Of a stretch of DNA of 42,773 nucleotides, positions 14,756 through 23,509 are shown one piece after another (the stretch's first letter is position 1; each line of letters opens with the position of its first letter). The position numbers and the translations under genes are program-made. Source of the stretch: Collinsella aerofaciens (lineage in GTDB: Bacteria; Actinomycetota; Coriobacteriia; Coriobacteriales; Coriobacteriaceae); assembly GCA_021641225.1 (NCBI GenBank), contig JAJWXI010000002.1:1-42773 (forward strand). Direction: 5' to 3'. The notes under the pieces are model-generated. The model was given only the letters and a program-made list of their open reading frames with translations. It was not told where the DNA came from and did not search any database.

Positions 14756-14778
14756 GGTGAGAGCCACAGGGCTATCGA

Positions 14779-17604
14779 TTACCCCGTGTTCTGCAATCCT
14801 GCCGAGACGCCGGTCACAGTCGAAAGAATCAGGCTCATGTACTCGGCCTTCTTCTCCTCGGCCATCTCGTCTTGGTTCATACGCACCTCGCGAAGGGCGC
14901 GGACCTGGGCGATGGACAGGGCGTCGACGTAGGGGTTGCGCACGCGGACGGCGCAGCCGAGCACGCGGCGGCGCTGCAGCGGCCACTCGTCACCGACGAT
15001 GGCAAGGACCCACTTACGCGTGAGCTGCATCTCGGTGAAGACCTTCTCGGACAGATCCTGGCGGTCGCCCAGGTGCAGATACATCTTGGCGATGCGCTGG
15101 TCAGTCTTGGCGATCGACATCTCGATGTTGTCGATAAAGGTGCGGAAGAACGGCCACTCCTGGTAGGCAGCCTTAAGCTGGTCCAGATCGCCAAACTGCT
15201 CGCAGGCGGTACCCAGGCCGTACCAAGCGGCCAGATTGATGCGCGCCTGACTCCAGCTGAAGATCCACGGAATGGTACGCAGGTCGTCGAGCGACTTGGC
15301 GCCCAGGCCGCGCTTGGCGGGACGCGAGCCGATCGGCAGCAGACCGACCTCGGTCAGCGGCGTCACGGTCGAGAACCACGGTGTAAAGTCCTCGGTGTTC
15401 AGCAGGTCCAGATAGCGCTCGTGGCTTGCGGCGTTGAGCTTCTCGGCCATATCCCAGAACTTCTGCGTGGTCTCGGTGTTGGTCTTCTCGACGCTCGGGG
15501 CCGACTGCAAAAGCGTTGCGGCGGCAACGGACTCGACATGGCGCTGGGCCAGCGTGCGGTTACCGTAACGGGCAAAGATGACCTCGCCCTGCTCGGTGAG
15601 CTTAAAGAAGCAGTTGACCGAACCCTTGGGCTGCGCCAGCACGGCCTTGTTAGCCGGGCCGCCGCCACGGCCCACGGCACCGCCGCGACCGTGCATGAGC
15701 ACCAGGTCGATATCGTTCTTCTCGGCCCACTTGGCAATGCGCTCCTGCGCGGAGTGCAGCGCGAGCATGGCCGTGGTAGGACCGGCATCCTTGGAGGAGT
15801 CGGAATAGCCCAGCATGACCTCCATGCGGCGGTTGGTCTGGGCAAGGCGCTTTTGCACCACGGGCAGCGTAAGCATCTGGTCGAGCACGTCGACGCAGCC
15901 CTCGAGGTCCTCGAGCTGCTCGAACAGCGGAATCACGTCGAGCTCGGGGACATCCTCCTCGTGTGCAAAGGACAGGTGGGCAAGCTCAAAGACGTCGGCC
16001 ACATGCTGGGCGCTCTTGGTGAACGAGATGATGTAGCGGTGCGCCATCTTCTTGCCGTAACGCTTTTGGATGGAGCCGATAGCGCGGAAGGTATCGATGA
16101 CCTCGCGCGTCATGGGCTGCAGGTCGCCATGGATACCGTTCTCGTGGATATCCTTGAGGGCGCGGGCGTGCACCACGGAGTGCTGACGGAACTCCATCTC
16201 GACCATGTGGAAGCCGAAGGACTCGACCTGCCAGATGATGGTCTGGACCGGGCCGTAGGCAGCACGGACGGCACCGCAGGCGGCCAGCGAGCGCTGGACG
16301 ACACGCAGGTCCTCCAGGAACTCATCGGCGCTGTGGTACATGGTATCGGTGATACGGCGCACGGTGGCGTTCAGACGGTCGGCCATGACGAGCATGACGG
16401 CGCGATGCGGCTCGTGCTCGGAGATCAGCTCAGCACGTGCGGTGTACTGGGTGCTCATCTCGACCTGATGGTTCCACAGGTTGATGAGCTCGGCAGACGG
16501 CTTGCTGTAGGTGGCCTCGAGCGTGAGGTTGCGGCCGATGCGGCGGCATTTGTCCTCGAGCTTGAGCACCATGTGGGTGAAGTACTTGGCGGCGACCTCA
16601 CGGCTCACCTTGGCGGTGACGTTGGGGTTACCGTCGCGGTCGGAACCGATCCAGCTGCCGGGATGGAAAAACGCCGGGCACAGCGGCGGCACGGTACCGG
16701 CCTTGTCGCCCAGCACCCAGTCGTCAAAGCGACGATAGATAACGGGGATGACGTCGAACAGCGTGTTATCGAAGATGTCGATGATGGTATCGGCTTCCTC
16801 GACCGGCGTGGGCTTCTTGAGCGCGATGGGGCTCGTACGCACCAGGGCGTCAATCTCCTGCAGCATATGGCGCTCGTTCTCCACCAGGTCGGAGCCGCCC
16901 AGACGCGGACGCTCCTCCAGCAGGTTGGAGATACGGCGAATCTTGCCCTCGACGGCCTTGCGACGGGCCTCGGTGGGATGCGCGGTAAAGACGGGATGGA
17001 ACTCAAGCTTGCCGAGCAGCTCGTTGGCGCCCTCGACGCCCAGCTCATTCACCAGCTGGTGATAAGCGACGGTGAGCTCGTTGGCGGGATCGACCTCGGT
17101 ATCGGTCGACGCACCGGCCTCGCGCTCGCGCAGCTGCGCCACACGGTAGTTCTCCTCCGACAGGTTTGCCAGGTGGAAGAAGCTCGTAAAGGCGCGAACG
17201 ATGACCTGCTGCTTATCGAGCGGCAAGCTGTCGATCAGATCGACGACCTCACGGAATGCCACGGCGGTGGACTCGTCGGCGGTGGGCACGCCCTGCTCGT
17301 CGACGGCCTCGTCGGCAGCGCGGGTACCGGGGTTGCCGGCATTGGCCACAATCTCGGCCGACAGGATCTTGTCGAACAGGTCCGCGATCTCAGGATCATA
17401 CTCGCTAAGCACACGACGCTCCAGGCGCAGGAACAGCGCCAGATTGTCGCGCAGCTCCTCGGGGATCTCGATCTCGGCGAGACGCTCCCTGGACTCGGCA
17501 TTCGAGCCGATTCGGTTAACGAGGCGGTTGACCACGGCAGCGACGCGCGCCGCGGCTTCGGGTACAGACTGGTTGCTTAGGTTCTCAGCCACGTTTCCTC
17601 CCAT
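14779..17604 (-). CDS. ppc: Phosphoenolpyruvate carboxylase
   Basis: The 941-residue protein carboxylates PEP to oxaloacetate to refill the C4 pool. Conserved blocks include FTAHPTEA (206-213, catalytic His209), GSWIGSDRDGNPNVT, MLGYSDSSKDAG, the glycine-rich GRGGAVGRGGGP and the C-terminal QNTG. The start is uncertain. ATG at 17604 has AAGGAGG almost touching it, while GTG at 17592, four codons later, has GGGAGG 4 nt upstream; neither changes the protein much. A perfect TATAAT lies about 33 nt upstream. In an anaerobe this enzyme would feed the reductive branch to succinate (inference). It is a single-gene transcript ending in element B. Confidence 0.97.
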   Translation of the reverse strand: MGGNVAENLSNQSVPEAAARVAAVVNRLVNRIGSNAESRERLAEIEIPEELRDNLALFLRLERRVLSEYDPEIADLFDKILSAEIVANAGNPGTRAADEAVDEQGVPTADESTAVAFREVVDLIDSLPLDKQQVIVRAFTSFFHLANLSEENYRVAQLREREAGASTDTEVDPANELTVAYHQLVNELGVEGANELLGKLEFHPVFTAHPTEARRKAVEGKIRRISNLLEERPRLGGSDLVENERHMLQEIDALVRTSPIALKKPTPVEEADTIIDIFDNTLFDVIPVIYRRFDDWVLGDKAGTVPPLCPAFFHPGSWIGSDRDGNPNVTAKVSREVAAKYFTHMVLKLEDKCRRIGRNLTLEATYSKPSAELINLWNHQVEMSTQYTARAELISEHEPHRAVMLVMADRLNATVRRITDTMYHSADEFLEDLRVVQRSLAACGAVRAAYGPVQTIIWQVESFGFHMVEMEFRQHSVVHARALKDIHENGIHGDLQPMTREVIDTFRAIGSIQKRYGKKMAHRYIISFTKSAQHVADVFELAHLSFAHEEDVPELDVIPLFEQLEDLEGCVDVLDQMLTLPVVQKRLAQTNRRMEVMLGYSDSSKDAGPTTAMLALHSAQERIAKWAEKNDIDLVLMHGRGGAVGRGGGPANKAVLAQPKGSVNCFFKLTEQGEVIFARYGNRTLAQRHVESVAAATLLQSAPSVEKTNTETTQKFWDMAEKLNAASHERYLDLLNTEDFTPWFSTVTPLTEVGLLPIGSRPAKRGLGAKSLDDLRTIPWIFSWSQARINLAAWYGLGTACEQFGDLDQLKAAYQEWPFFRTFIDNIEMSIAKTDQRIAKMYLHLGDRQDLSEKVFTEMQLTRKWVLAIVGDEWPLQRRRVLGCAVRVRNPYVDALSIAQVRALREVRMNQDEMAEEKKAEYMSLILSTVTGVSAGLQNTG

Positions 17605-17636
17605 TCCTCCTTCTATGCACGTAACATGCGGTATTC

Positions 17637-17696
17637 ATTATAGGCGCTTGAGAAATACTTTCGACACTGATTGCGCTTTACCACACAAAAGTATTT
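17637..17696 (-). promoter_or_regulatory. ppc promoter flanked by an inverted repeat
   Basis: On the minus strand TATAAT (17637-17642) lies 17 bp from a weak -35 GTCGAA (17660-17665). AAATACTTT (17653-17661) and AAAGTATTT (17688-17696) are inverted 9-bp arms with 26 bp between them. The first arm overlaps the -35 and spacer, so a protein bound there would compete with RNA polymerase. Confidence 0.6.
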
Positions 17697-17758
17697 TCTG
17701 TATTGCAAGGGTTTTTGCTCTAAATGGTCGTATTTCTCGGTGGACGGCATACACAAAC

Positions 17759-17790
17759 GGGGGCATTCCGCATAAATGCGAAACACCCCC
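17759..17790 (-). terminator. Terminator after hisS
   Basis: GGGGG and TTCCGCA pair with TGCGAAA and CCCCC around TAAA, with a mismatch and small bulges. On the minus strand GTTTGTGT follows. It is about 60 nt past the hisS stop. Confidence 0.65.
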
Positions 17791-17849
17791 GTAACAATCG
17801 CTCGCAATGGACGAGACACTCAAGCGGGTCCGCAGCTCAAAAAGATGCG

Positions 17850-19169
17850 CTACAGGCGCTCGCGAACCGCCTCGACGACGTTGGCCAGATCGGCAAGGAC
17901 CTCTTCATGGCTCTCCATGTCGCGCACCTTGACCTTGCCGGCGGCAAGCTCGTCGCCGCCCAAGACCAGGATGAGCTTGGCACCCACCTTATCGGCCTGC
18001 TTAAACTGGGCCTTGAGCGAACGGCCCTGATAGTCGGCCTCGGTCACGATGCCTGCGGCGCGAAGCTCCTGCGTAATGGCAAAGACGTTCTGGCGCAGCT
18101 CCTTGCCGGCGTTGGCGACATAGACGCACGGGGCCTCCTCGGCACCCAAGTCGTTACCAAAGGCCTGAAGGGCCAGCAGGGCGCGCTCAAAACCGACAGC
18201 AAAGCCGACACCTGCCGTGGGCTTGCCGCCCTCGAGCTCGACCAAGCCGTCATAGCGACCGCCGCCACCAATGGAACCGACGCCGGCGCCGGGAGCCTCG
18301 ACCTCAAAGACGGTACGGGTGTAGTAGTCCAGGCCACGCACCAGTGTGGGATCCTCGACATACTCGATACCGGCGGCATCCAGATAGCGCTTGACCTGCT
18401 CGTAGTGCTCGCGGCACTCGTCGCACAGGTTGTCACCCATCAGCGGGGCGTCGGCCATGATCTCGCGGCAGTGGTCGTTCTTGCAGTCGAAGGCGCGCAG
18501 CGGGTTGAGCTCGGCGCGCTCGCGGCACTCGTCGCACATCTCGTCGGCGTGATCGAGGATAAACTGCTTGACCTGCTCGCGGTAAGCCGGACGGCACTGG
18601 GCGTCACCCATCGAGTTGATGAGCAGACGGAGCTTGGAAAGGTCGAAGCCCAAGCGCTTGTAGAACTCCATGAGCATGATGATGCACTCGGCGTCTGCCG
18701 CCGGATCGGGAGCGCCGAGCCACTCGATGCCCACCTGATGGAACTGGCGCAGGCGGCCCTTCTGGGGACGCTCGCCGCGGAACATGGCCTCGGCGTAGTA
18801 CGCCTTAAACGGCGTGGAGCCCTGAGGCACCAGGTTGTTCTCCACGACGGCGCGCACCACACCGGCCGTGCCCTCGGGACGAAGCGCCAGACGCTGCTTG
18901 GGCTTGAGCTTGGTGTCGGTGCCCTCGGCAAAGACGCGCTCCAGGTTGGCGCCGCTAAAGACGCGGAACATCTCCTTGCGCACGACGTCGGTCGACTGGC
19001 CGATGCCGTGGACAAAGACGTCCACCTGCTCGATCGCGGGCGTCTCGATGGGCTTAAAGCCAAACGGCTCGAATACGCCGGCAGCAATCTGCTGCATCTT
19101 TTGCCAGGCGCGCATCTCGGCGCCGATAAGGTCGCGGGTTCCCTCCGCCTTCTGTGCCTGCATGGGCAA
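17850..19169 (-). CDS. hisS: Histidine--tRNA ligase
   Basis: The 439-residue class II synthetase starts MPMQAQKAEGTRDLIGAEMRAW. It shows ALRPEGTAGVVRA (motif 2 region), RGERPQKGRLRQFHQ, the histidine-specific LVRGLDYYTRTVFE and GGGGRYDGL, and a C-terminal anticodon domain. The cysteine-rich insert (MCDECRERAELNPLRAFDCKNDHC and NLCDEC) is normal for bacterial HisRS. It charges tRNA-His in the cytoplasm. The ATG has AGAAAGGTG upstream. A TATAAT lies at 19206-19211 on the minus strand, 36 nt before the start, without a good -35. It is transcribed alone; no aspS neighbour follows it as in many genomes, since aspS is about 10 kb away. Confidence 0.98.
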   Translation of the reverse strand: MPMQAQKAEGTRDLIGAEMRAWQKMQQIAAGVFEPFGFKPIETPAIEQVDVFVHGIGQSTDVVRKEMFRVFSGANLERVFAEGTDTKLKPKQRLALRPEGTAGVVRAVVENNLVPQGSTPFKAYYAEAMFRGERPQKGRLRQFHQVGIEWLGAPDPAADAECIIMLMEFYKRLGFDLSKLRLLINSMGDAQCRPAYREQVKQFILDHADEMCDECRERAELNPLRAFDCKNDHCREIMADAPLMGDNLCDECREHYEQVKRYLDAAGIEYVEDPTLVRGLDYYTRTVFEVEAPGAGVGSIGGGGRYDGLVELEGGKPTAGVGFAVGFERALLALQAFGNDLGAEEAPCVYVANAGKELRQNVFAITQELRAAGIVTEADYQGRSLKAQFKQADKVGAKLILVLGGDELAAGKVKVRDMESHEEVLADLANVVEAVRERL

Positions 19170-19227
19170 ACACCTTTCTTTTGTATCGCGTCATAGGTAG
19201 TGGACATTATACGGCACAAAGCAGCAA

Positions 19228-19289
19228 CGCGGCGGCATGTCTGACCGAACGAGGGTATGGGGACTCGTTCGGCCAGACGCGCCGCCGCG
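19228..19289. repeat. Hairpin E between hisS and the MFS gene
   Basis: CGCGGCGGC, GTCTG and CCGAACGAG pair with CTCGTTCGG, CAGAC and GCCGCCGCG, interrupted by one 2x2 and one A/C mismatch; the loop is 10 nt. It is the first of three consecutive hairpins filling the 297-bp gap 19170-19466, just upstream of the hisS -10. Confidence 0.75.
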
Positions 19290-19294
19290 GTTTG

Positions 19295-19358
19295 TGATCC
19301 CTTTTCCTCCGTCCCCTTCGGATCACGTGATCCCTTGGGGACGGAGGAAAAGGGATCA
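19295..19358. repeat. 22-bp perfect inverted repeat G
   Basis: The arms 19295-19316 and 19337-19358 pair without mismatch; each begins or ends with TGATCCCTTTT / AAAAGGGATCA. The 20-nt loop contains a second perfect 14-bp palindrome, GGATCACGTGATCC (19320-19333). The right half shares the string TGATCCCTTGGGGACG with the hairpin at 28658-28682, so this looks like a dispersed repeat family. Confidence 0.75.
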
Positions 19359-19370
19359 TTTCGTAGACCC

Positions 19371-19440
19371 GTGGCTGCCCTGGAAACCGAATGACGGTAC
19401 GAGCATCCATTCGGCTTCCAAGGCAGCCACGAGCAGAACA
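19371..19440. repeat. Hairpin D, 3' of the MFS gene
   Basis: GTGGCTGCC, TGGAA and CCGAATG pair with CATTCGG, TTCCA and GGCAGCCAC, separated by two C/A mismatches, around a 24-nt loop. It lies 26 nt past the MFS stop. Its segmented architecture, with A/C mismatches next to CCGAA/TTCGG, resembles hairpin E. Confidence 0.7.
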
Positions 19441-19466
19441 GACAAACAGGAATAGGCAGCGACCCG

Positions 19467-20771
19467 CTACTCCCCCGCCACGCTTGCGCGCAGCTTGGCG
19501 GCGATGGGCTCCGAGGCCAGCAGGAATACGAGCATGACCACAGAACACACCAGGCACACGATCCAGGTGCTCGCAAAGGAGCCCGTGGCATCGAACAGCA
19601 CGCCCGAGACAATGGCGCCCACGGTGCCGCCGACCATCTCGAGCGAGGTGATGGTGCCCGTGACCTTGCCGAGGTCGGCCATGCCAAACTGCTTGGACGC
19701 GGCGATGGTAGGCGTGATGGTGCCCATGCACGTTCCGATACCAAAGCTCACAGCGGCGACAATAGGACCGAGGTCCGTCGTCGGGAAGCACAGCGCCACG
19801 CAGGCGATAATGCACGCAACGGAGCCAAGGATATTGCCAAAGCGCAGGCCAAAGCGGTCATAGATCGCACCGAGCGAAATCTTGGCAATAACGACGGTGA
19901 CCATGTAGACCGAAAGCACAGTACCCGCCCACATGGGATCGTGGCCGCCCGTGACGATCTTGGCGCCGTTGACGGTAACACTCGTCATGTTGGTAACCTG
20001 GTTGGGCAGGATGGCGCCATTGACCAAGCCCATAAAGAGGAAGGCGACGACGAGCAGCCAAAATGCCGGGCTCTTCTTGATACGAGACCAGCCGACGCTA
20101 ACCTCGGGGGCTGCCTTCTCGTTCTTATCACCCGTGGCAGAAGCAGACGGGTCGCCTGGGTTCTCGCCGAGCGGCTTAAGACCGATCTCGGAAGGCTTGG
20201 TGCGGAAGGAATAGGCCGTGATGGGCAGCGCCGCCACCATGCAGATAGCCGCGAGCACCAGGAAGGCGGAACGCCAGCCAACGCTCACGATGAGCGAGCT
20301 CACGATGGGAGACAGAATAGCGCCGCCAAAGCCCGAGCCCGAAAGCGCGATGGAGATGGCAAGGCCTCGCTTGGCCGTAAACCAGTTGGCGGTCACTAGG
20401 CTGATGAGCAGGCGGGTCGAGGCCACGGCGAAGCAGCCCGAGACGGCAAAGAGCACGTAGACCTGCCAAAGCTCGCCCACAAAGCTCATGCCGACAAGCA
20501 CGGCAGAGGTGGCGATAACGGTGAGGGAGCCCAAAACGCGGCCGCTCACCTTATCGGCGACATGGCCGATCACAAGCGAACCCACAACGCTCACCACGGT
20601 GGAGATGGCATTGGAAATGTTGTACTGCGCAAGTGAAATGCCCAGATCGCTGACGATCAGCGGCTGAAACAGGCTCATGCAGTTGACGAAAATCGTGTAG
20701 CACGTGGCCATGATCACAAAGCCAGAGGCCACCACGAGCCAGCCGGGGAAGAACTTACGCTGCTGGGGCAT
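19467..20771 (-). CDS. MFS transporter
   Basis: This 434-residue protein has twelve predicted hydrophobic segments, a central hydrophilic loop (about residues 190-235, rich in Glu, Asp, Lys) and an MFS-type loop GHVADKVSGRVLG between helices 2 and 3. The WLVVASGFVIMATCYTIFVNCMSLF start and overall layout resemble OFA/monocarboxylate-type MFS carriers. The substrate is not known. It starts 3 nt after the stop codon of the M20 amidohydrolase, so the two are cotranscribed and probably translationally coupled. A carrier for the hydrolase's amide or its acid product is the natural inference. Expression should end at hairpin D just downstream. Confidence 0.88.
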   Translation of the reverse strand: MPQQRKFFPGWLVVASGFVIMATCYTIFVNCMSLFQPLIVSDLGISLAQYNISNAISTVVSVVGSLVIGHVADKVSGRVLGSLTVIATSAVLVGMSFVGELWQVYVLFAVSGCFAVASTRLLISLVTANWFTAKRGLAISIALSGSGFGGAILSPIVSSLIVSVGWRSAFLVLAAICMVAALPITAYSFRTKPSEIGLKPLGENPGDPSASATGDKNEKAAPEVSVGWSRIKKSPAFWLLVVAFLFMGLVNGAILPNQVTNMTSVTVNGAKIVTGGHDPMWAGTVLSVYMVTVVIAKISLGAIYDRFGLRFGNILGSVACIIACVALCFPTTDLGPIVAAVSFGIGTCMGTITPTIAASKQFGMADLGKVTGTITSLEMVGGTVGAIVSGVLFDATGSFASTWIVCLVCSVVMLVFLLASEPIAAKLRASVAGE

Positions 20772-20774
20772 TGG

Positions 20775-22076
20775 TTACTCCTTGTGGTCGGCGATATAGC
20801 CCAAAGCGACGGCGGTATAAGCCGCGGCGCCGAGCGGCAACTCGGCATCGCTAAAGCGTGCCTTGGGATGGTGCTGGGCAAAGTGCTCGTCCGTATCGGT
20901 CACGGCCGAGCCCACGGTAAAGTACGCACTCGGAATCTCGCTCGAGATAAGCGCGAAGTCCTCGCTCGCCATGGCGTGGAATAGCGGCAGGAAGGCAGCC
21001 TTGGGCAGCACCGCGCCCACATAGCCAAGCGAGGCCTGGGTCATATCGCTGTCGAGCACGAGCGGCGGAACGTCCGAAAGCGTCTCGATGGTTGCCGGCG
21101 TACGATATGTTGCGGCAACGCCGTTGACGACCTCCGCGATGCGGGTCTTTAGGTGGGCCATGAGCTCAACATCAAAGCCGCGCAGCGTTCCCTCGAGCAC
21201 GCAGGTGTCGGGAATGACGTTGGCCGCCAGGCCGCCGGCGAACTTACCCACGGTAAGTGCGACTTCCTTGGCCGCCGGCACCTCGCGGGAGATGAGCTCC
21301 TGAAGCGCCAGATGCACATGCACGCCCGCCGTAATGGGGTCGATGCAAATCTCGGGGCTCGAGCCATGGCCACCCTTGCCCTGAAGCGTGATGCGAAAAC
21401 CGTACACGCCCGAGAGCGCCGGGCTGCCGTAGAGCACCAGGCCAAGCGGCGACTGGCTATTGACATGCATGGCAAAGGCGGCCTGGGGACGCGGGTTCTG
21501 CAGCAGGCCATCGGCGATAGCGGCACGAGCCCCCTCAAAGGTTTCCTCGCCCGGCTGGAACAGCAACTTCACCGTGGCGTCGGCCTCCACAAGCTCGGCC
21601 TCGCGGGCCTTGAGCAGGCGCGCTGCACCAAGCAGCGCCGTCGCGTGCATATCGTGACCGCAAGCATGCATGCAGCCATTGGTGGATGCAAAGGGCTCGC
21701 CGGATTCCTCGGCAACGGGCAAGGCATCCATGTCGCCACGGAGCATGATAACCGTACCGGCCTGCTTGTCCGTGCACGTACCGTTACCCCGAGCAGCAGC
21801 TGCCGCGCCGGCACCGATAAGGCCAACGACACAGGAACCATCGACGAGCGTAGCAAATGGGATATCCATCTCGGTCAGGCGCGCTTGGATATACGCAGAG
21901 GTCTGCGGGAGGCTATTACCCAGCTCGGGCGTCTGATGGAGATCGTGGCGCCATGCGGCAAGCTCACCGGCAAATGCCTGGGCTTCTTTGACCAGGCATT
22001 TGCCGATAGCGGTCTGCGCCGCTGTGGTAGTCTGAGGCGCTGGTTGCGGTTGAAGATCGGACAGAGCTGATGCCAT
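20775..22076 (-). CDS. M20-family amidohydrolase / amidase
   Basis: The protein has 433 residues from the ATG at 22076, chosen because GGAGGG lies 6 nt upstream; the open frame continues 157 codons farther without family resemblance. Metal ligands and motifs are GDMDALP (about 114-120), HACGHDMH (137-144), the GEE catalytic pair (QPGEETFEGA) and GHGSSP in the dimerisation domain. Family members cleave N-acyl amino acids, hippurate or aminobenzoyl-glutamate in the cytoplasm. The exact substrate is unclear. It is cotranscribed with the MFS gene immediately downstream, and an inverted repeat lies in its leader. Confidence 0.9.
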   Translation of the reverse strand: MASALSDLQPQPAPQTTTAAQTAIGKCLVKEAQAFAGELAAWRHDLHQTPELGNSLPQTSAYIQARLTEMDIPFATLVDGSCVVGLIGAGAAAAARGNGTCTDKQAGTVIMLRGDMDALPVAEESGEPFASTNGCMHACGHDMHATALLGAARLLKAREAELVEADATVKLLFQPGEETFEGARAAIADGLLQNPRPQAAFAMHVNSQSPLGLVLYGSPALSGVYGFRITLQGKGGHGSSPEICIDPITAGVHVHLALQELISREVPAAKEVALTVGKFAGGLAANVIPDTCVLEGTLRGFDVELMAHLKTRIAEVVNGVAATYRTPATIETLSDVPPLVLDSDMTQASLGYVGAVLPKAAFLPLFHAMASEDFALISSEIPSAYFTVGSAVTDTDEHFAQHHPKARFSDAELPLGAAAYTAVALGYIADHKE

Positions 22077-22106
22077 AGATGCCCTCCAGTAACGTTTTTG
22101 CAGCAC

Positions 22107-22128
22107 GCACTTTGATAGCGTAAAGTGC
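22107..22128 (-). promoter_or_regulatory. Inverted repeat before the M20-MFS operon
   Basis: GCACTTT (22107-22113) and AAAGTGC (22122-22128) are perfect 7-bp arms 8 bp apart, 31 nt upstream of the amidohydrolase start. Size and symmetry fit a dimeric regulator's operator. No convincing promoter pair was identified around it. Confidence 0.4.
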
Positions 22129-22154
22129 AAGGCACAACTGTAAGGGCTTAACAT

Positions 22155-22180
22155 AAAAAATGCCGCCCCGGGAGGGCGGC
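22155..22180 (-). terminator. Terminator after the EamA gene
   Basis: GCCGCCC (22162-22168) pairs with GGGCGGC (22174-22180) around 5 nt, followed on the minus strand by TTTTTT. It begins 13 nt past the EamA stop. Confidence 0.88.
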
Positions 22181-22192
22181 GCAACAAGTTGT

Positions 22193-23176
22193 TTACAATT
22201 GCGGGCGAGATTTTCTGCGCAAGAAATCGAAATGCGTCTCGCTCAAGATAATCGACAGGAAGATGAGCACAAAGCCGGCAAGCAGGCGCGGGGTGAGCGC
22301 CTCCCCCATCAGCAGCACCGAAAACAACACGCCCGAAGGGGACTCCATCGATAGGAGCAATGAGCCTGTCGAGGCCGGGACGTGCGCCAAGCCGACGTTT
22401 TGGATGAGCAGCGCCACGCACGTGCAGCCCACCGAGAGAAAGGCCATCACGCCGATAAAGCTCGGCGTCCACACGGACGCGGGCGCTTGGGTCTCGAATA
22501 GCAGCGACGTTGCTAAGCTCAAGACGCCATTGCCCACAAACATCCAAAACGTGATGACGTTGATATCCATCTTGCGACCGTACTTGGCGGTCACCGCCAT
22601 CTGGATGGCAAAGAAGACCGCGCCGCCCAGCGTAATGGCATCGCCGGCGTTGAACTCGACGCTATCGAGTGCCACCAGGCCAATGCCCGCCAGGCACAGC
22701 AATGCGGCGCCCAAGTTGTAACGGGTAAGCCTTTCTCCGCTCAGGACATAGCTCGCAAACGGCACGAGGATGCAGTAGGTACCCGTCAAAAACGCGCTCT
22801 TGCCTGCCGTGGTCTGTGCCAGGCCAATCGTCTGCAAACCGTACGCGCCAAACATAAGTGCGCCCATACCAAGCCCGACGATAAGGTTACGAGCATTAAA
22901 GTGCGCGATGATGCGTTTGTGGAAGATGGCGAACATAACCAGCGAAGCCGGAAGGAAACGAACGTAGATCAGCGCGAACGCCGGAATGGTGTCGAGCGCA
23001 TCTTTCATGGTGGTAAAGGAATAGCCCCAGATGACCGCCACCGAAAGCAGCAAGAACTTCCAGAAGAACGGAGAACGCGCGCCGGCGCCGCGGGAGGTGC
23101 CGCCGGCACCCAGGTCTTCGCGCGCTACAGGGCTATCGGGCATGTTTTCGATTTCATCAACGGCATTCTGGGCCAT
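22193..23176 (-). CDS. EamA/DMT-family transporter
   Basis: The 327-residue protein has a roughly 35-residue hydrophilic N-terminus, then ten hydrophobic helices arranged as two EamA repeats (first: FLLLSVAVIWGYSFTTMKDAL; second: ITLGGAVFFAIQMAVTAKY). Such proteins export or import metabolites, often amino acids, across the cytoplasmic membrane. The substrate is not predictable. The ATG is preceded by GAGGA. It has its own terminator, and a terminator-like hairpin lies upstream (23255-23280), so it is probably monocistronic. The C-terminus (FDFLRRKSRPQL) is basic, as expected for a cytoplasmic tail. Confidence 0.88.
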   Translation of the reverse strand: MAQNAVDEIENMPDSPVAREDLGAGGTSRGAGARSPFFWKFLLLSVAVIWGYSFTTMKDALDTIPAFALIYVRFLPASLVMFAIFHKRIIAHFNARNLIVGLGMGALMFGAYGLQTIGLAQTTAGKSAFLTGTYCILVPFASYVLSGERLTRYNLGAALLCLAGIGLVALDSVEFNAGDAITLGGAVFFAIQMAVTAKYGRKMDINVITFWMFVGNGVLSLATSLLFETQAPASVWTPSFIGVMAFLSVGCTCVALLIQNVGLAHVPASTGSLLLSMESPSGVLFSVLLMGEALTPRLLAGFVLIFLSIILSETHFDFLRRKSRPQL

Positions 23177-23242
23177 AGGGCATCCTCGCGCTCAGTCTGG
23201 GCGTGGTGTCCGCACGCGCATGGCCGCGTGCCGCCTCATGGT

Positions 23243-23280
23243 CAAATAAAAACAGGGCACACCGGACCCCCGGCACGCCC
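23243..23280 (-). terminator. Terminator-like hairpin upstream of EamA
   Basis: GGGC and CCGG pair with CCGG and GCCC with three wobble pairs between; on the minus strand TGTTTTTATTTG follows. It would stop transcripts coming from the YhgE operon before the EamA gene. Confidence 0.55.
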
Positions 23281-23370
23281 CGTTACTGTAGCAACAACCA
23301 GCGCTGCATCGCAATCCAGCCCACTAAAGTACCGACTTGAATAACCTCGATGTTCCGTCAACGTCAGCGA

Positions 23371-23469
23371 AAACGGCCCCAAGCGAGCAAGGTGACGTGA
23401 AATGAAAGGGCGCTGACCTTCTGGTCGCGCCCTTGAAATTGAACGTCAGATTGCCGCTTGGGGTCGTTT
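23371..23469 (-). other. 99-nt long imperfect hairpin after the YhgE operon
   Basis: The stem is built from AAACGGCCCCAAGC with GCTTGGGGTCGTTT (one G-U), then CAA/TTG, TGACGT/ACGTCA, a tandem GA/GA step, AAGGGCGC/GCGCCCTT, and an apical GACC-TTCT-GGTC. There is a single bulged A, and the internal loops are symmetric or nearly so. It lies in the 333-bp gap 23177-23509, 41 nt past the YhgE stop. A smaller hairpin (CGCGGTTT with AAACCGCG, 23487-23506) precedes it. It could be a 3' UTR element, a processed small RNA or an elaborate terminator; no long T-run follows. Confidence 0.6.
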
Positions 23470-23509
23470 GCAGCGTCGAGCAGTTACGCGGTTTGGTAAA
23501 ACCGCGCAA

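Noticed and set aside
14872..17580. 902-codon plus-strand open frame opposite ppc
   Set aside because: Shadow of ppc; the minus strand contains every PEPC motif.
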